The notes: generated by a model from the letters alone, not told the origin. A stretch of DNA of 64,000 nt from Streptomyces sp. SPB162 (GCF_029504575.1 NZ_JAQFII010000001.1:186001-250000), one strand, 5' to 3'; shown: positions 26,103-34,989, numbered from the stretch's first letter. Numbers and translations: made by a program.

Positions 26103-27742
26103 GGCGGCTCTTTCGGTCGTGGGATCTGGTCCTGCATTGCGGTGGTGCGGTGCGGTGGTGCGGTGGTGCGTGCGGTGTGGTGCGGTGCGGTGGTGCGTGC
26201 GGTGCGGTCGTGCGATTCAGGAGTGATGCGGAAGGCGTCGAACGCGGCCGTTCCCGCGGGGCCCCGGCCCGGGGGCGCGGTGGCGAACAGGCCGAGCTGG
26301 GCACCGAGCCAGCGCCACGGGCCGGCGGTGAACACCGGTCCGGAGGCCAGCGGCCCCTCGCCGATGTCCGCGCTGAAGTGACAGCGGGCACTCGGTGCGA
26401 CCTCGATGCGGAGCCGGGCCCGGCCGTCCGGCGCCGGGCGGGCGTACTCGGCGTCCCGCTCGGCCGCCTGGCCCGCGGACTCGGCGAAGCGGTGCACGAG
26501 ACGGATCCCGTGTGCTCCCCGCTCCAGGCCGATCCAGGAGTAGGTGTCCCCGAGGACGGCCAGTCCCGCCCGGGCACCGGGGGTGGCGGAGTCCAGGGTC
26601 AGCTCGACGGTGACCGTGCAGGACTCGGCCGGCAGCCGCTGGACCAGGACGTTGGGCACCGTCCGCAGGTCTTCGACGCCGGTGGTGCGCGCGCAGGCCA
26701 GCCGCAGGCCGTCGCCGCTGTGTGCGGTGGTCCGTCCGGGGCGCGGGTTCGCCGTCCACGACCACTGGCGGCCGAACCGGCCACCGGGGAAGTCGTCGTC
26801 GGTGGCGGGGGCTTCGACCGGCTGGTCCTCGCCCTTCGGCTTGGCGTGCACGGTCACCGGCTCTCCGTCGGCGCCCAGTAACGGCCAGCCGTCCGCCGCC
26901 CACCGCATCGGCTGCAGATGCACCACCCGGCCGTACGCTCCCCGCGCCTGGAAGTGCACGAACCAGTCCTCGCCGGACGGGGTGTCCACCCAGGCGCCCT
27001 GGTGCGGCCCGTTGACCGCGGTACTGCCCTGCTCGAGCACGACCCGCTCCTCGTACGGTCCGAAGAAGTCCCGGGAACGGAACGCGCCCTGCCAGCCGGT
27101 CTCCACCCCGCCCGCGGGGGCGAAGATCCAGAACCAGCCGTCCCGCCGGTAGGCCTTGGGTCCTTCGAGGGTGAACCAGCCGGGGAGGGCGTCGGCATCG
27201 ATGATCACCCGTCCCTCGTCGAGCAGTTCGGTGCCGTCGGAGCTCATGCGGTGCCCGGTGAGCCGGTTGTTCACCCCGGCCCGCGACCTCGCCCAGGCGT
27301 GGACGAGGTACGCGCTGCCGTCCGCGTCCCACAGCGGGCAGGGGTCGATCAGGCCGCGCCCCGCCTTGAGCAGGTGCGGACGGGTCCACGGTCCGCGGAC
27401 GTCCTCGGCGTTGACCTGGTGGATGCCGGTGTCGGGGTCTCCCCAGAAGATCCAGAAGCGGCCGTGGTGGTGGCGGATGGACGGCGCCCACACCCCGCCG
27501 TCGTGGCGCGGCACGGCGAAGGCGACGGCCGGCTCCCATCGGTCCAGGGCGTGGCCGACGATCCGCCAGTTGACCAGATCGCGCGAGTGCAGGATGGGAA
27601 GGCCCGGCGCGCGGCCGAAGCTGGAGGCGGTCAGGTAGTAGTCGTCACCGACGCGGATCACGTCGGGGTCCGGCCAGTCGGCGTTCAGCACGGGATTGCG
27701 GTAGGTGCCGTCACCGAGGTCGGCGGTCCACGCGCGCGTCAT
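26063..27742 (-). CDS. GH43 beta-xylosidase / alpha-L-arabinofuranosidase
   Basis: A 559-residue cytoplasmic enzyme: a GH43 five-bladed propeller in the first 300 residues and a C-terminal beta-sandwich (from about 330, DDDFPGGRFGRQWSW). The three acid residues are expected in ADWPDPDVIR, the HGRFWIFWGDPD region and FTLEGPKAYRR. The ATG overlaps the DUF6807 stop by ATGA. The domain should end near FRITP, but the frame stays open through the GTGCGGTG repeat and 40 nt into the next gene, adding about 50 low-complexity residues. Whether this tail is real or a repeat-associated indel is unclear. Confidence 0.87.
   Translation of the reverse strand: MTRAWTADLGDGTYRNPVLNADWPDPDVIRVGDDYYLTASSFGRAPGLPILHSRDLVNWRIVGHALDRWEPAVAFAVPRHDGGVWAPSIRHHHGRFWIFWGDPDTGIHQVNAEDVRGPWTRPHLLKAGRGLIDPCPLWDADGSAYLVHAWARSRAGVNNRLTGHRMSSDGTELLDEGRVIIDADALPGWFTLEGPKAYRRDGWFWIFAPAGGVETGWQGAFRSRDFFGPYEERVVLEQGSTAVNGPHQGAWVDTPSGEDWFVHFQARGAYGRVVHLQPMRWAADGWPLLGADGEPVTVHAKPKGEDQPVEAPATDDDFPGGRFGRQWSWTANPRPGRTTAHSGDGLRLACARTTGVEDLRTVPNVLVQRLPAESCTVTVELTLDSATPGARAGLAVLGDTYSWIGLERGAHGIRLVHRFAESAGQAAERDAEYARPAPDGRARLRIEVAPSARCHFSADIGEGPLASGPVFTAGPWRWLGAQLGLFATAPPGRGPAGTAAFDAFRITPESHDRTARTTAPHHTARTTAPPHRTTAMQDQIPRPKEPPCHSRRSHAAEPV
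26138..26214. repeat. Low-complexity GTGCGGTG-type repeat
   Basis: About 77 bp of imperfect units built from GCGGTGGT and GTGCGGTG. It lies at the 3' end of the GH43 frame and in the leader of the binding-protein gene. No function is apparent. Such a tract can vary in length and could disturb the GH43 frame. Confidence 0.75.
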
Positions 27743-28573
27743 CCGGTCTCCCCCCCGCCCAGAGCCCGCGCCAGCGCCGCCGCTTCGTCGCGCCCGAGCC
27801 GCCCGTCGGCGATCCCGGTGACGATCCGCCGGGTCACGGTGGCCGCCGGCGGCACCGCCAGCCGCTCCCGCGCCGCGAGCGAGGAACCGACGCCGGGGTA
27901 CTCGCCGGTGCGCACGAACCACGGGTCCGGTCCGCTGAACACCAGCGTCCACCGGCCGCCGGCCAGGGCGAGCCAGTCGGCCGGGCGGCCGTGCACCGCG
28001 TCCTCGCCGTCGGCGTCCGCGCTGAAGACGTCAGCGGGACGTGCCTCCTTCGGAGCTCGCCAGAAGAACCCGCCGTACCCCGCGCCGGGCCGGCCGTTGG
28101 TGGCCGGGCTGCCGATGCCCAGCGGGCGACCGGTGGTGTTGGTGAGCGCGAAGGTGACGTCGAGCGCCCAGGCGGTGTCGTCGATCCGCCGGACGTCGAC
28201 GGTGCGCCGCTCGTGCAGCAGTTCCCGGTCGTCGGCGGTCCAGGACAGCTCCTCCGTGAAACCGGCGGACGTCCGCCGGAGCCAACCGCTGTGCCGCTGT
28301 TCACCGTGGTTGTCCCGTTCGGTGGGCCCCTGGCCGCGGACGAAGGTCCGGCCGCCCCAGAAGTTGCGGCCCGCCACGTCCGGGACCGCGACGCTCACCC
28401 CCAGGTGGTGCCGGTGGTCCGTGGGCATCACCTCGGTGACCTGCACTCCGCCCAGGGTGCGGACCAGGTGCAGATACGGCCGTGGTGACAGCCCGCGCTA
28501 CAGCCAGGTCGGGCCGGTGGTCATAGCGGCCGACGACCTGGTCGCCGCACCGCAGTTCGAGGGGTTCGGTCAT
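27739..28573 (-). pseudogene. DUF6807 (PmoA-like) family protein, frame-broken near the N-terminus
   Basis: The body from about residue 35 on reads as a DUF6807/PmoA-like protein (DHRHHLGVSVAVPDV; NFWGGRTFV; PATNGRPGAGYGGFFWR), a family seen in actinobacterial sugar clusters but without known function. The start ATG 28573 overlaps the stop of the oxidoreductase gene (TGATG) and begins MTEPLELRCGDQVVGRY. One extra base in the C run at 28492-28494 shifts the frame; skipping it joins RPDLAVAR to LSPRPYLHLVRTLGGVQ and gives a normal 277-residue protein. It pairs with a Gfo/Idh/MocA oxidoreductase, so the two probably work in one step. Confidence 0.75.
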
Positions 28574-29730
28574 CAGCAGTGCACCTCCCGCGCGGACTCC
28601 TGTACGGCCCAGGGCGCGCCGAGTTCCGAGAAGAGCGCGAGCGTCTGCGCGGCGGACTCGACCATGTCGTCGACGCCCGGCACCACCCGGCGCTGGGAGC
28701 GCTCCCCCGCAACGGCACGCCACAGCCGGCCGGGAACCGGCACGGGATCGGCGGCGGTGCGGATCGCCTCGACGACCTTCATGAAGGCGCCGGTGGAGCG
28801 CGGCGGGACGAGCAGCTCCTCGCCGTGCGCGAGGTGCGCGAGCAGGTTCTCCAGCAGATCGGTCCGGGCGAAGACGCGCTCCTCGGGGCCGTGCGAGGCA
28901 CGCTGCAGCAGCACCCGGTCCTGCTTGTACCAGAAGGTGATGCGGCCCTTCGTGCCGTGCACGGCGACATACGGTTCCGTCGCGGTCTCGGCGCACAGGG
29001 TGGCGGCGACGGCGATCCGGGTGCCGCGCGCGGTCCGGATCCGGACGCAGGAGGTGTCGTCGGACTCGATGTCGTTGGCGCGGAAGAGTTCGGTCTCGAT
29101 CGCCGCCACGTCCTCGGCGCGGTCGCTTCCGTCCAGCCGCAGGGCGGTGGCCACGGCATGCGCGAGGGGGTTGGTGAGCACGCCGTCGACCACGTCGACG
29201 CCCCGCAGGGTGCGGCGCCCGGACCAGGCGGCGCGGGTGAAGTACCCCTCCTCGCGCACCCAGTTGCCGGCGGCGCCGATACCCCGGACCCGGCCGATCG
29301 CGTCCTCGGCGACCAGCTCGCGGATCGCGGTCACCGCCTTCGAGCCGAGCGACTGGAAGCCGATCTGGCATGCGCTGCCCCGCGCTTCGAGACCGGTGAC
29401 CAGCCGCTCGTACTCGGCGTACGACGGGGCCGGGGGCTTCTCCAGCAGGACGTGCGCGCCATGGGCGGCGGCGGTCAGCGCCAGGTCGGCGTGGGTGTGG
29501 ATCGGCGTGCAGACGATCGTGACGACGGCGCCCGTCCGGTCGATCAGCTCCCCCAGGTCGGTCCCCTGTACCGGTGTGCCGAGTCCGGTGAGCCGCTCGT
29601 CCTCCAGCGTCCGCAGGTCGCACACCCCGGCCAGCCGTACGGTTCCGGCGGCGGTGAGCCTGCGGAGGTTCTCCAGGTGCCAGTGCCCGTGGCCGTACGC
29701 GCCGGCCAGGACGACGGGTGTCGCTCCCAT
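28573..29730 (-). CDS. Gfo/Idh/MocA-family NAD(P)-dependent oxidoreductase
   Basis: A 385-residue cytoplasmic enzyme. The N-terminal Rossmann fold starts at VVLAGAYGHGHWHLENL, with VTIVCTPIHTHADLAL and the family motif LLEKPPAPS, followed by the C-terminal alpha/beta dimerisation domain. The start is ATG 29730, 5 nt after the permease stop, with GGGGTGAG upstream. Family members act on sugars, inositols and their derivatives; the exact substrate is not readable. It sits between the importer permeases and the DUF6807 and GH43 genes, so it probably acts on an imported pectin-derived or arabinan-derived sugar. Confidence 0.87.
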   Translation of the reverse strand: MGATPVVLAGAYGHGHWHLENLRRLTAAGTVRLAGVCDLRTLEDERLTGLGTPVQGTDLGELIDRTGAVVTIVCTPIHTHADLALTAAAHGAHVLLEKPPAPSYAEYERLVTGLEARGSACQIGFQSLGSKAVTAIRELVAEDAIGRVRGIGAAGNWVREEGYFTRAAWSGRRTLRGVDVVDGVLTNPLAHAVATALRLDGSDRAEDVAAIETELFRANDIESDDTSCVRIRTARGTRIAVAATLCAETATEPYVAVHGTKGRITFWYKQDRVLLQRASHGPEERVFARTDLLENLLAHLAHGEELLVPPRSTGAFMKVVEAIRTAADPVPVPGRLWRAVAGERSQRRVVPGVDDMVESAAQTLALFSELGAPWAVQESAREVHC

Positions 29731-29735
29731 GCCGC

Positions 29736-30638
29736 TCACCCCTTGACCGCCCCGGCGCTGAAGCCGGTGACCAGCCACTTCTGGATGAACGCGAAGACGA
29801 TGACGACCGGCACCGCGGCCACCACCCCGCCCGCCGCCAGCGCCCCCAGGTCGACGCTGTCGGCGCCGATGAGGGTGTTGAGGCCGACCGGGATCGTCTG
29901 CTTGTCCTGCGAGCTGAGGAACATCAGCGCGAACAGGAAGTGGTTCCAGCTGTGCACGAACGCGAAGGAGCCGACCGCGATCAGTCCGGGCCCCAGCATC
30001 GGCAGCACCACCGCGCGGAACGCCTGCAGCCGCGAGCAGCCGTCGACCCAGGCGGCCTCCTCCAGCGCCATGGGCACGTTCTTGATGAAGCCGCTGATCA
30101 GGATGATGGACAGCGGCAGTTGGAACACGGTCTCGGCGATGATCACGCTCCACAGCGAGTTGATCAGCTGCAGGTTCCGGAAGATCTCGAAGAGCGGAAC
30201 GAGCATCAGCGCGCCGGGGATGAACTGCGAGCACAGCAGCCCCAGCATGAAGGCGTTCCTGCCCCGGAACGTGAAGCGGGCGAGGGCGTAGCCGCCGCAC
30301 AGCGCCACCACGGTCGTGGTGATCAGGGTGGCGGCACCCACCAGCATGCTGTTCTGGAAGTACATGCCGAACGAGCGCTCGTTCCAGACCTTCTCGAAAT
30401 GCTCGGTCGTGGCCGGCCAGGGCACCAGCGACGTCGACCCCGCCGGACGCACCGCGAACAGCAGCATCCAGTAGAACGGGACCAGGGTGAACAGCAGGTA
30501 CAGACCGAGCGGCAGGTAGATCTGCCAGCGCGGTGTGCCGTCGTCCACCGAGCGGCGGCGGCGCCGGGAGGTACGCGGCGGAGTGGTTCCGGCCGGTGGT
30601 ACCGCTCGGACGTCCTTCTCCGCGAGTGCGGCGGTCAT
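29736..30638 (-). CDS. Sugar ABC transporter permease (MalG type, pectin locus)
   Basis: A 300-residue permease: an Arg-rich cytoplasmic tail, membrane helices from IYLPLGLYLLFTLVPFYWML on, the coupling loop EEAAWVDGCSRLQ, and the C-terminus FSAGAVKG. The ATG overlaps the partner permease stop by ATGA. It is part of a leftward operon starting at 31540. Confidence 0.9.
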   Translation of the reverse strand: MTAALAEKDVRAVPPAGTTPPRTSRRRRRSVDDGTPRWQIYLPLGLYLLFTLVPFYWMLLFAVRPAGSTSLVPWPATTEHFEKVWNERSFGMYFQNSMLVGAATLITTTVVALCGGYALARFTFRGRNAFMLGLLCSQFIPGALMLVPLFEIFRNLQLINSLWSVIIAETVFQLPLSIILISGFIKNVPMALEEAAWVDGCSRLQAFRAVVLPMLGPGLIAVGSFAFVHSWNHFLFALMFLSSQDKQTIPVGLNTLIGADSVDLGALAAGGVVAAVPVVIVFAFIQKWLVTGFSAGAVKG

Positions 30639-31540
30639 GTGCGGTCGCCTCCGAACTTGCTCAGGCGCAGATAGAGGATCGAGCAGAACAGGAGGATGAC
30701 GAAGGCGACGGTGGTCAGCGCCGACGCGTAACCGAAGTCGTGCCCGTCGATCCCGGTGTTGGCGACGTAAAGCGGCAGTGTGGTGGTCTGGCCCGCCGGT
30801 CCGCCTCCGGTGAGGGTGTAGAGCAGGTCGACGTTGTTGAACTCCCACACTCCGCGCAGCAGCGTGGACAGCACGATCGCGTCCCGCAGGTGCGGCAGCG
30901 TGATGTGGAACAGCTGCCGGTAGCGGTTGGCGCCGTCGACCGAGGCCGCCTCGTACAGCTCCTGGGGAATGGACTGGAGGTCGGCGAGGATGAGGATGGC
31001 GAAGAAGGGGACGCCGCGCCAGAGTTCGGCGAGGACCGCCGCCCAGAACACCGTGCCGGTGTCGGAGAGCACCGAGGTGCCGTAGGTGCCGATGCCCGCG
31101 TCGGCGAGGTAGCGGCTGAACCCGGTGGAAGGGTTGTACAGCAGCATCCAGATGGTCGTGGTCAGGACGCCGGAGACCGCCCAGGGCGAGAAGACCAGGG
31201 CGCGGGCGATGCCCCGGCCGAGGAAGGTCTGGTTGACCAGCAGGGCCAGCACCAGTCCGAGGGCGAGCTGCAGGCTGACCTCGACGACGACCCACCGGGC
31301 GCTGAAGCCCAGGCTCTGCCAGAAGAGCGGGTCGTCGGTGAAGATCCTGGTGAAGTTGGAGAACCCGGCGAAGCCGTTCCGCCAGGGCTTGGTGACGTTG
31401 TAGTCCTGCAGGCTGTAGTAGAGGACGCTGACCATCGGGTACGCGATGAACCCGAGCATCAGCAGGCCTGCCGGGGCTATCAGCAGATACGGGAGGCGCC
31501 GGTCGCGCCGCCGGGATGGTTTCGCCACGGCGATGGCCAT
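30635..31540 (-). CDS. Sugar ABC transporter permease (MalF type, pectin locus)
   Basis: A 301-residue permease with six predicted helices (first: YLLIAPAGLLMLGFIAYPMV) and the coupling loop EAASVDGANRYRQ. I chose ATG 31540, with GAAGGAG about 10 nt upstream; the frame is open up to 31645. An operator of the GCAAGCGCTTGC class lies 25 nt before it. It is the first gene of the operon permease-permease-oxidoreductase-DUF6807-GH43-binding protein-PL1-CE8. Confidence 0.9.
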   Translation of the reverse strand: MAIAVAKPSRRRDRRLPYLLIAPAGLLMLGFIAYPMVSVLYYSLQDYNVTKPWRNGFAGFSNFTRIFTDDPLFWQSLGFSARWVVVEVSLQLALGLVLALLVNQTFLGRGIARALVFSPWAVSGVLTTTIWMLLYNPSTGFSRYLADAGIGTYGTSVLSDTGTVFWAAVLAELWRGVPFFAILILADLQSIPQELYEAASVDGANRYRQLFHITLPHLRDAIVLSTLLRGVWEFNNVDLLYTLTGGGPAGQTTTLPLYVANTGIDGHDFGYASALTTVAFVILLFCSILYLRLSKFGGDRT

Positions 31541-31564
31541 GACTGGGACTCCTTCACTACGGGG

Positions 31565-31576
31565 GTAAGCGCTTGC
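31565..31576. promoter_or_regulatory. LacI-type operator before the pectin importer operon
   Basis: GTAAGCGCTTGC (reverse GCAAGCGCTTAC) is a 12-bp near-palindrome 25 nt upstream of ATG 31540. It shares the AAGCGCTT centre with the sites before PL3 (37134-37145 and 37190-37201). Confidence 0.6.
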
Positions 31577-31645
31577 TGAATGGTGTGCGGCGCCCCGGAC
31601 GAGGAAGGTCTGGGGCACTCGCGACGGGGAGGGCTGGTCGGGCAC

Positions 31646-33367
31646 TCAGCCCGCGTAGGGCTCGGGCACTTCGCCGGGCCTGGCCAGGAAACGGAAGTCG
31701 CAGCCGGTGTCGGCCTGGGTGATCTGCTCCTGGTAGAGGGCGCCGTAGCCCCGGGAGAAGCGGGGCGGGGGCGGCTGCCACTCGGCGCGGCGGCGTTCCA
31801 ACTCGGCGTCGTCCACCTCGAGGTGGAGGCTGCGGCCCGCCACGTCGAGGGTGATCGGGTCACCGGTGCGGACGAGGGCCAGCGGGCCGCCGACGTACGA
31901 CTCGGGTGCGATGTGCAGGACGCACGCGCCGTAACTCGTCCCGCTCATCCGCGCGTCCGAGATCCGGACCATGTCGCGCACCCCCTGTTTCAGCAGATGG
32001 TCGGGGATCGGCAGCATCCCGTACTCGGGCATCCCCGGGCCGCCGAGCGGCCCGGACCCGCGCAGGACCAGCACGCTGTCGGCCGTGATGCCCAGCTCCG
32101 GGTCGTTGATGGTCGCCTGCATCGCCCGGTAGTCGTCGAAGACCACGGCCGGCCCGGTGTGCTTGAGCAGGTGCGGCTCGGCGGCGATGTGCTTGATGAC
32201 GGCACCGTCCGGACAGAGGTTGCCGCGCAGTACCGCGAGGCCGCCCTCGGCGGCCAGCGGGTTGCCGCGCGGGCGGATGACGTCCTCGTTGTGGACGAGT
32301 CCGCCGTCGAGCTGCTCGCGCAGCGTGGGGTGCGCGACCGTCGGGCGGTCCAGGTGCAGGAGGTCCGTCAGCCGCGCGAGGAACCCGGGCAGGCCGCCGG
32401 CGAAGTGGAAGTCCTCCATCAGGTACCGGCCGCCCGGGCGCACGTTGGCCAGCACGGGGACTGTCCGCGCGATGCGGTCGAAGTCGTCCAGCGTCAGTTC
32501 GACGCCGGAGCGGGCGGCCATCGCGATCAGATGGATCACGGCGTTGGTGGAGCCGCCGAGGGCCAGGACGGTGGCGACCGCGTCCTGGTACGCGTCACGG
32601 GTCAGGATCCGCGACAGTCGCAGGTCCTGCCACACCAGCTCGACGATGCGCGCCCCCGAGGCGGCGGCCATCCGCTCGTGGCCGGAGTCGACCGCCGGGA
32701 TCGAGGAGGCACCGGGCATGGTGACCCCCAGCGCCTCGGCGGCGGCCGTCAGCGTGGAGGCGGTGCCCATCGTCATGCAGTGGCCGGGGGAACGCGCGAG
32801 CCCGTTCTCCAGCTCGGCCAGCTCGCAGTCACCGATCAGCCCGGCCCGCTTGTCGTCCCAGTACTTCCACATGTCCGTGCCGGAGCCCAGCACCTCGTCA
32901 CGCCAGTGGCCGGGCAGCATGGGCCCCGCCGGGACGAAGACGGCGGGAAGGTCCATGCTGGCCGCACCCATCAGCAGCGCCGGGGTGGACTTGTCGCAGC
33001 CGCCCAGCAGCACGGCACCGTCCACCGGGTACGAGCGCAGCAGTTCCTCGGTCTCCATGGCGAGCAGGTTGCGGTAGAGCATCGGCGTCGGCTTCTGGAA
33101 GGTCTCCGAGAGCGTGGACACCGGGAACTCCAGCGGGAAGCCGCCCGCCTGCCACACCCCGCGCTTGACCGCCTGGGCGCGTTCGCGCAGGTGGGAGTGG
33201 CAGGGGTTGATGTCGGACCAGGTGTTGAGGACCGCGATCACCGGCTTGCCGAGGTGCTCCTCGGGGAGGTAGCCGAGCTGCCGCGTGCGGGCCCGGTGGC
33301 TGAACGAGCGCAGCCCGTCGGTGCCGTACCAGCGGTGGCTGCGCAGCTCCTCGGGAGTCTTCCTCAC
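31646..33367 (-). CDS. IlvD/Edd-family sugar-acid dehydratase (L-arabinonate dehydratase-like)
   Basis: A 573-residue member of the dihydroxy-acid/phosphogluconate dehydratase family. The iron-sulfur cysteines are visible in INPCHSHL (Cys56), GGCDKSTP (Cys124) and GHCMTMGTAST (Cys197). The sequence as a whole resembles L-arabinonate and D-xylonate dehydratases (TMGTASTLTAAAEALG; MVRISDARMSGTSYG), which turn an aldonate into a 2-keto-3-deoxy acid. The GTG start overlaps the stop of the aldolase-type gene (GTGA). With that gene it makes two consecutive steps of an oxidative aldonate route. The exact sugar acid is inferred, not certain. Confidence 0.83.
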   Translation of the reverse strand: MRKTPEELRSHRWYGTDGLRSFSHRARTRQLGYLPEEHLGKPVIAVLNTWSDINPCHSHLRERAQAVKRGVWQAGGFPLEFPVSTLSETFQKPTPMLYRNLLAMETEELLRSYPVDGAVLLGGCDKSTPALLMGAASMDLPAVFVPAGPMLPGHWRDEVLGSGTDMWKYWDDKRAGLIGDCELAELENGLARSPGHCMTMGTASTLTAAAEALGVTMPGASSIPAVDSGHERMAAASGARIVELVWQDLRLSRILTRDAYQDAVATVLALGGSTNAVIHLIAMAARSGVELTLDDFDRIARTVPVLANVRPGGRYLMEDFHFAGGLPGFLARLTDLLHLDRPTVAHPTLREQLDGGLVHNEDVIRPRGNPLAAEGGLAVLRGNLCPDGAVIKHIAAEPHLLKHTGPAVVFDDYRAMQATINDPELGITADSVLVLRGSGPLGGPGMPEYGMLPIPDHLLKQGVRDMVRISDARMSGTSYGACVLHIAPESYVGGPLALVRTGDPITLDVAGRSLHLEVDDAELERRRAEWQPPPPRFSRGYGALYQEQITQADTGCDFRFLARPGEVPEPYAG

Positions 33368-34287
33368 AGCGCCCAGCCCTTGATGAGTGCCGCCACCTCT
33401 GCGCGCTGCGGGTCGGGCAGTTCACGACTCGGCGGCCGCACCTCGCGGCGGCACAGGCCGAGAGCGGCGAGCGCCTCCTTGACGACGGTCACGTTGTTCG
33501 CGGACTGCTGCGCGGCGCGCAGGTCCTCGAAGGGGCGGATCTGCTCCCAGATCCGCATCGCCTCGGAGTAGTCCCCGGCACGCAGGGCCGTCAGCATGCC
33601 CAGGGACACGGACGGCGCGACATTGACCAGGCCCGAGGTGAAACCGGTGGCACCGGCCCCCCAGTAGGCGGGCGCGTACAGCTCCGCCAGTCCCGCCACC
33701 CAGACGAACCGGTCGAGGCCGGCGTCGCGGGCGAAGGCCGCGAAGCGGGCGGCGTCCGGCACCGCGTACTTGGCGCCGATCACGTTGGGGCACAGGTCGC
33801 CGAGCAGGGCCATGCGGTCGCCGCCGAGGAGCGGGTTGCGGATGTAGGGCACCACACCCAGTTCGGGGACGGACTCGGCGATGGCCCGGTGGTAGTCCAC
33901 CCATCCGTCGTGCGAGACGTAGGGGTGCACCGGCTGGTGCACCATCACCATCTGGGCGCCGTGGTCACGCGCGTGCCGGGCCGCGGCGACGGCGGTGGGA
34001 ACGTCGTGTCCGACGCCCACCAGGACCACGGCCGGTCGTTGCGCGGTCTCGGCGAGGGTGTCCTCGACGACCGTGAGTCGTTCCTCGGGGGTCAGGGCGT
34101 AGAACTCGCCGGTGTTCCCGTTGGGCGTCAGCGTCCGGACGCCGCCGTCCAGCAGCCGGCGCAGCAGGGACCGGTAGGCGGTCCGGTCGATCGCGCCGTC
34201 GGCGTCGAAGGGCGTCACCGGAATCGCGACGACGTCGGCGAGTGCGGCCCGCAGCTCGGCGGGGTGCGTCAGTTCGGTGCGGTCCAT
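33364..34287 (-). CDS. DapA/DHDPS-family dehydratase or aldolase (2-keto-3-deoxy sugar acid type)
   Basis: A 307-residue TIM-barrel protein of the DHDPS/N-acetylneuraminate lyase family. The Schiff-base lysine is in VIGAKYAV (Lys173), the helper tyrosine in VPYIRN (Tyr148), and the carboxylate-binding loop in NGNTGEFYALT. In this genomic pairing with an IlvD/Edd dehydratase such proteins usually act on 2-keto-3-deoxy acids (2-keto-3-deoxyarabinonate dehydratase or a similar aldolase). It is coupled to both neighbours by overlapping codons (TGATG and GTGA). No semialdehyde dehydrogenase for a following step is in the window. Confidence 0.8.
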   Translation of the reverse strand: MDRTELTHPAELRAALADVVAIPVTPFDADGAIDRTAYRSLLRRLLDGGVRTLTPNGNTGEFYALTPEERLTVVEDTLAETAQRPAVVLVGVGHDVPTAVAAARHARDHGAQMVMVHQPVHPYVSHDGWVDYHRAIAESVPELGVVPYIRNPLLGGDRMALLGDLCPNVIGAKYAVPDAARFAAFARDAGLDRFVWVAGLAELYAPAYWGAGATGFTSGLVNVAPSVSLGMLTALRAGDYSEAMRIWEQIRPFEDLRAAQQSANNVTVVKEALAALGLCRREVRPPSRELPDPQRAEVAALIKGWAL

Positions 34288-34937
34288 CAGGCGCCCGCCT
34301 CCTGGTGCTCGGGGTACGCGCGGCGGACGAAGTCGGAGATGTGCGCGTGCAGCAGACGGGCCGCGCCGTCGGCGTCGCCGGCCAGCGCCGTCCGCAGGAT
34401 CTCCTGGTGCTCGCGGGCCTCCTGCTCCCAGGAGGGGGAGGCCGCCCAGGCGACGGCCGACACCAGGGCCGCCTGGTCGCGTACCTCGTCGAGCATGCGC
34501 GTCAGGAGCGGGTTGCCGCAGGGCAGGTACAGCGCCCGGTGGAAGTCGCGGTTGGCCAGGCTACGGTCGGCCCGGTCCTCCGCGCCCTCGGCGCGCACCA
34601 GCGCGTCCTGTGCCGCCGCCAGGGACTCCTTCCTGACGATGCTGCGGCGCAGTGCCTCCGGTTCCAGCAGCAGTCGCACGTCGTAGATCTCACGCGCCAT
34701 GGCCGCGTCCACGGCCCGCACCGTGACGCCCTTGTACTGGCTCATCACGACGAGTCCGGTGCCGGCCAGCGTCTTGAGCGCCTCGCGCACGGGGGTCTTC
34801 GAGACCCCGAACTGCGCCGCGAGATCGGCCTCGACGAGTGGCTGTCCCGGTCTCAACTGCCCGGTGAGGATGCCGTGCTTGATCGCTTCCAGCACGTACT
34901 GCGTCCGGGAGGGGATCGGGGCGGGGGCAAAGGTCAT
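34287..34937 (-). CDS. GntR-family (FadR/FCD type) transcriptional regulator
   Basis: 216 residues: an N-terminal winged helix (about 10-75; LVEADLAAQFGVSKTPVREALKTL) and an all-helical FCD sensor domain with metal-binding-type histidines (FHRAL; EHQEIL; HAHI). FCD regulators commonly sense sugar acids. It is the first gene of a three-gene operon with the two dehydratases, and its start region carries two palindromes (34967-34989), so it probably regulates this operon itself. Confidence 0.88.
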   Translation of the reverse strand: MTFAPAPIPSRTQYVLEAIKHGILTGQLRPGQPLVEADLAAQFGVSKTPVREALKTLAGTGLVVMSQYKGVTVRAVDAAMAREIYDVRLLLEPEALRRSIVRKESLAAAQDALVRAEGAEDRADRSLANRDFHRALYLPCGNPLLTRMLDEVRDQAALVSAVAWAASPSWEQEAREHQEILRTALAGDADGAARLLHAHISDFVRRAYPEHQEAGA

Positions 34938-34966
34938 GTGCGCTCTCAGATCTCACGTATCGCGTC

Positions 34967-34989
34967 TCATATATGACGTACGAAGTACG
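34967..34989. promoter_or_regulatory. Candidate GntR operator palindromes
   Basis: TCATATATGA (34967-34976) is a perfect palindrome. It is followed directly by CGTACGAAGTACG (34977-34989), an inverted repeat with 5-bp arms. They lie 30-52 nt before the GntR start, in one of the few AT-rich spots of the window. Confidence 0.5.

Noticed and set aside
28694..28707. CebR-box-like TGGGAGCGCTCCCC
   Set aside because: It lies in the middle of the oxidoreductase coding sequence, where common Gly/Ser/Ala codons easily make it.
26918..29746. Rightward 942-codon open frame
   Set aside because: It is antisense to GH43, DUF6807 and the oxidoreductase; Ser/Arg-rich without motifs.
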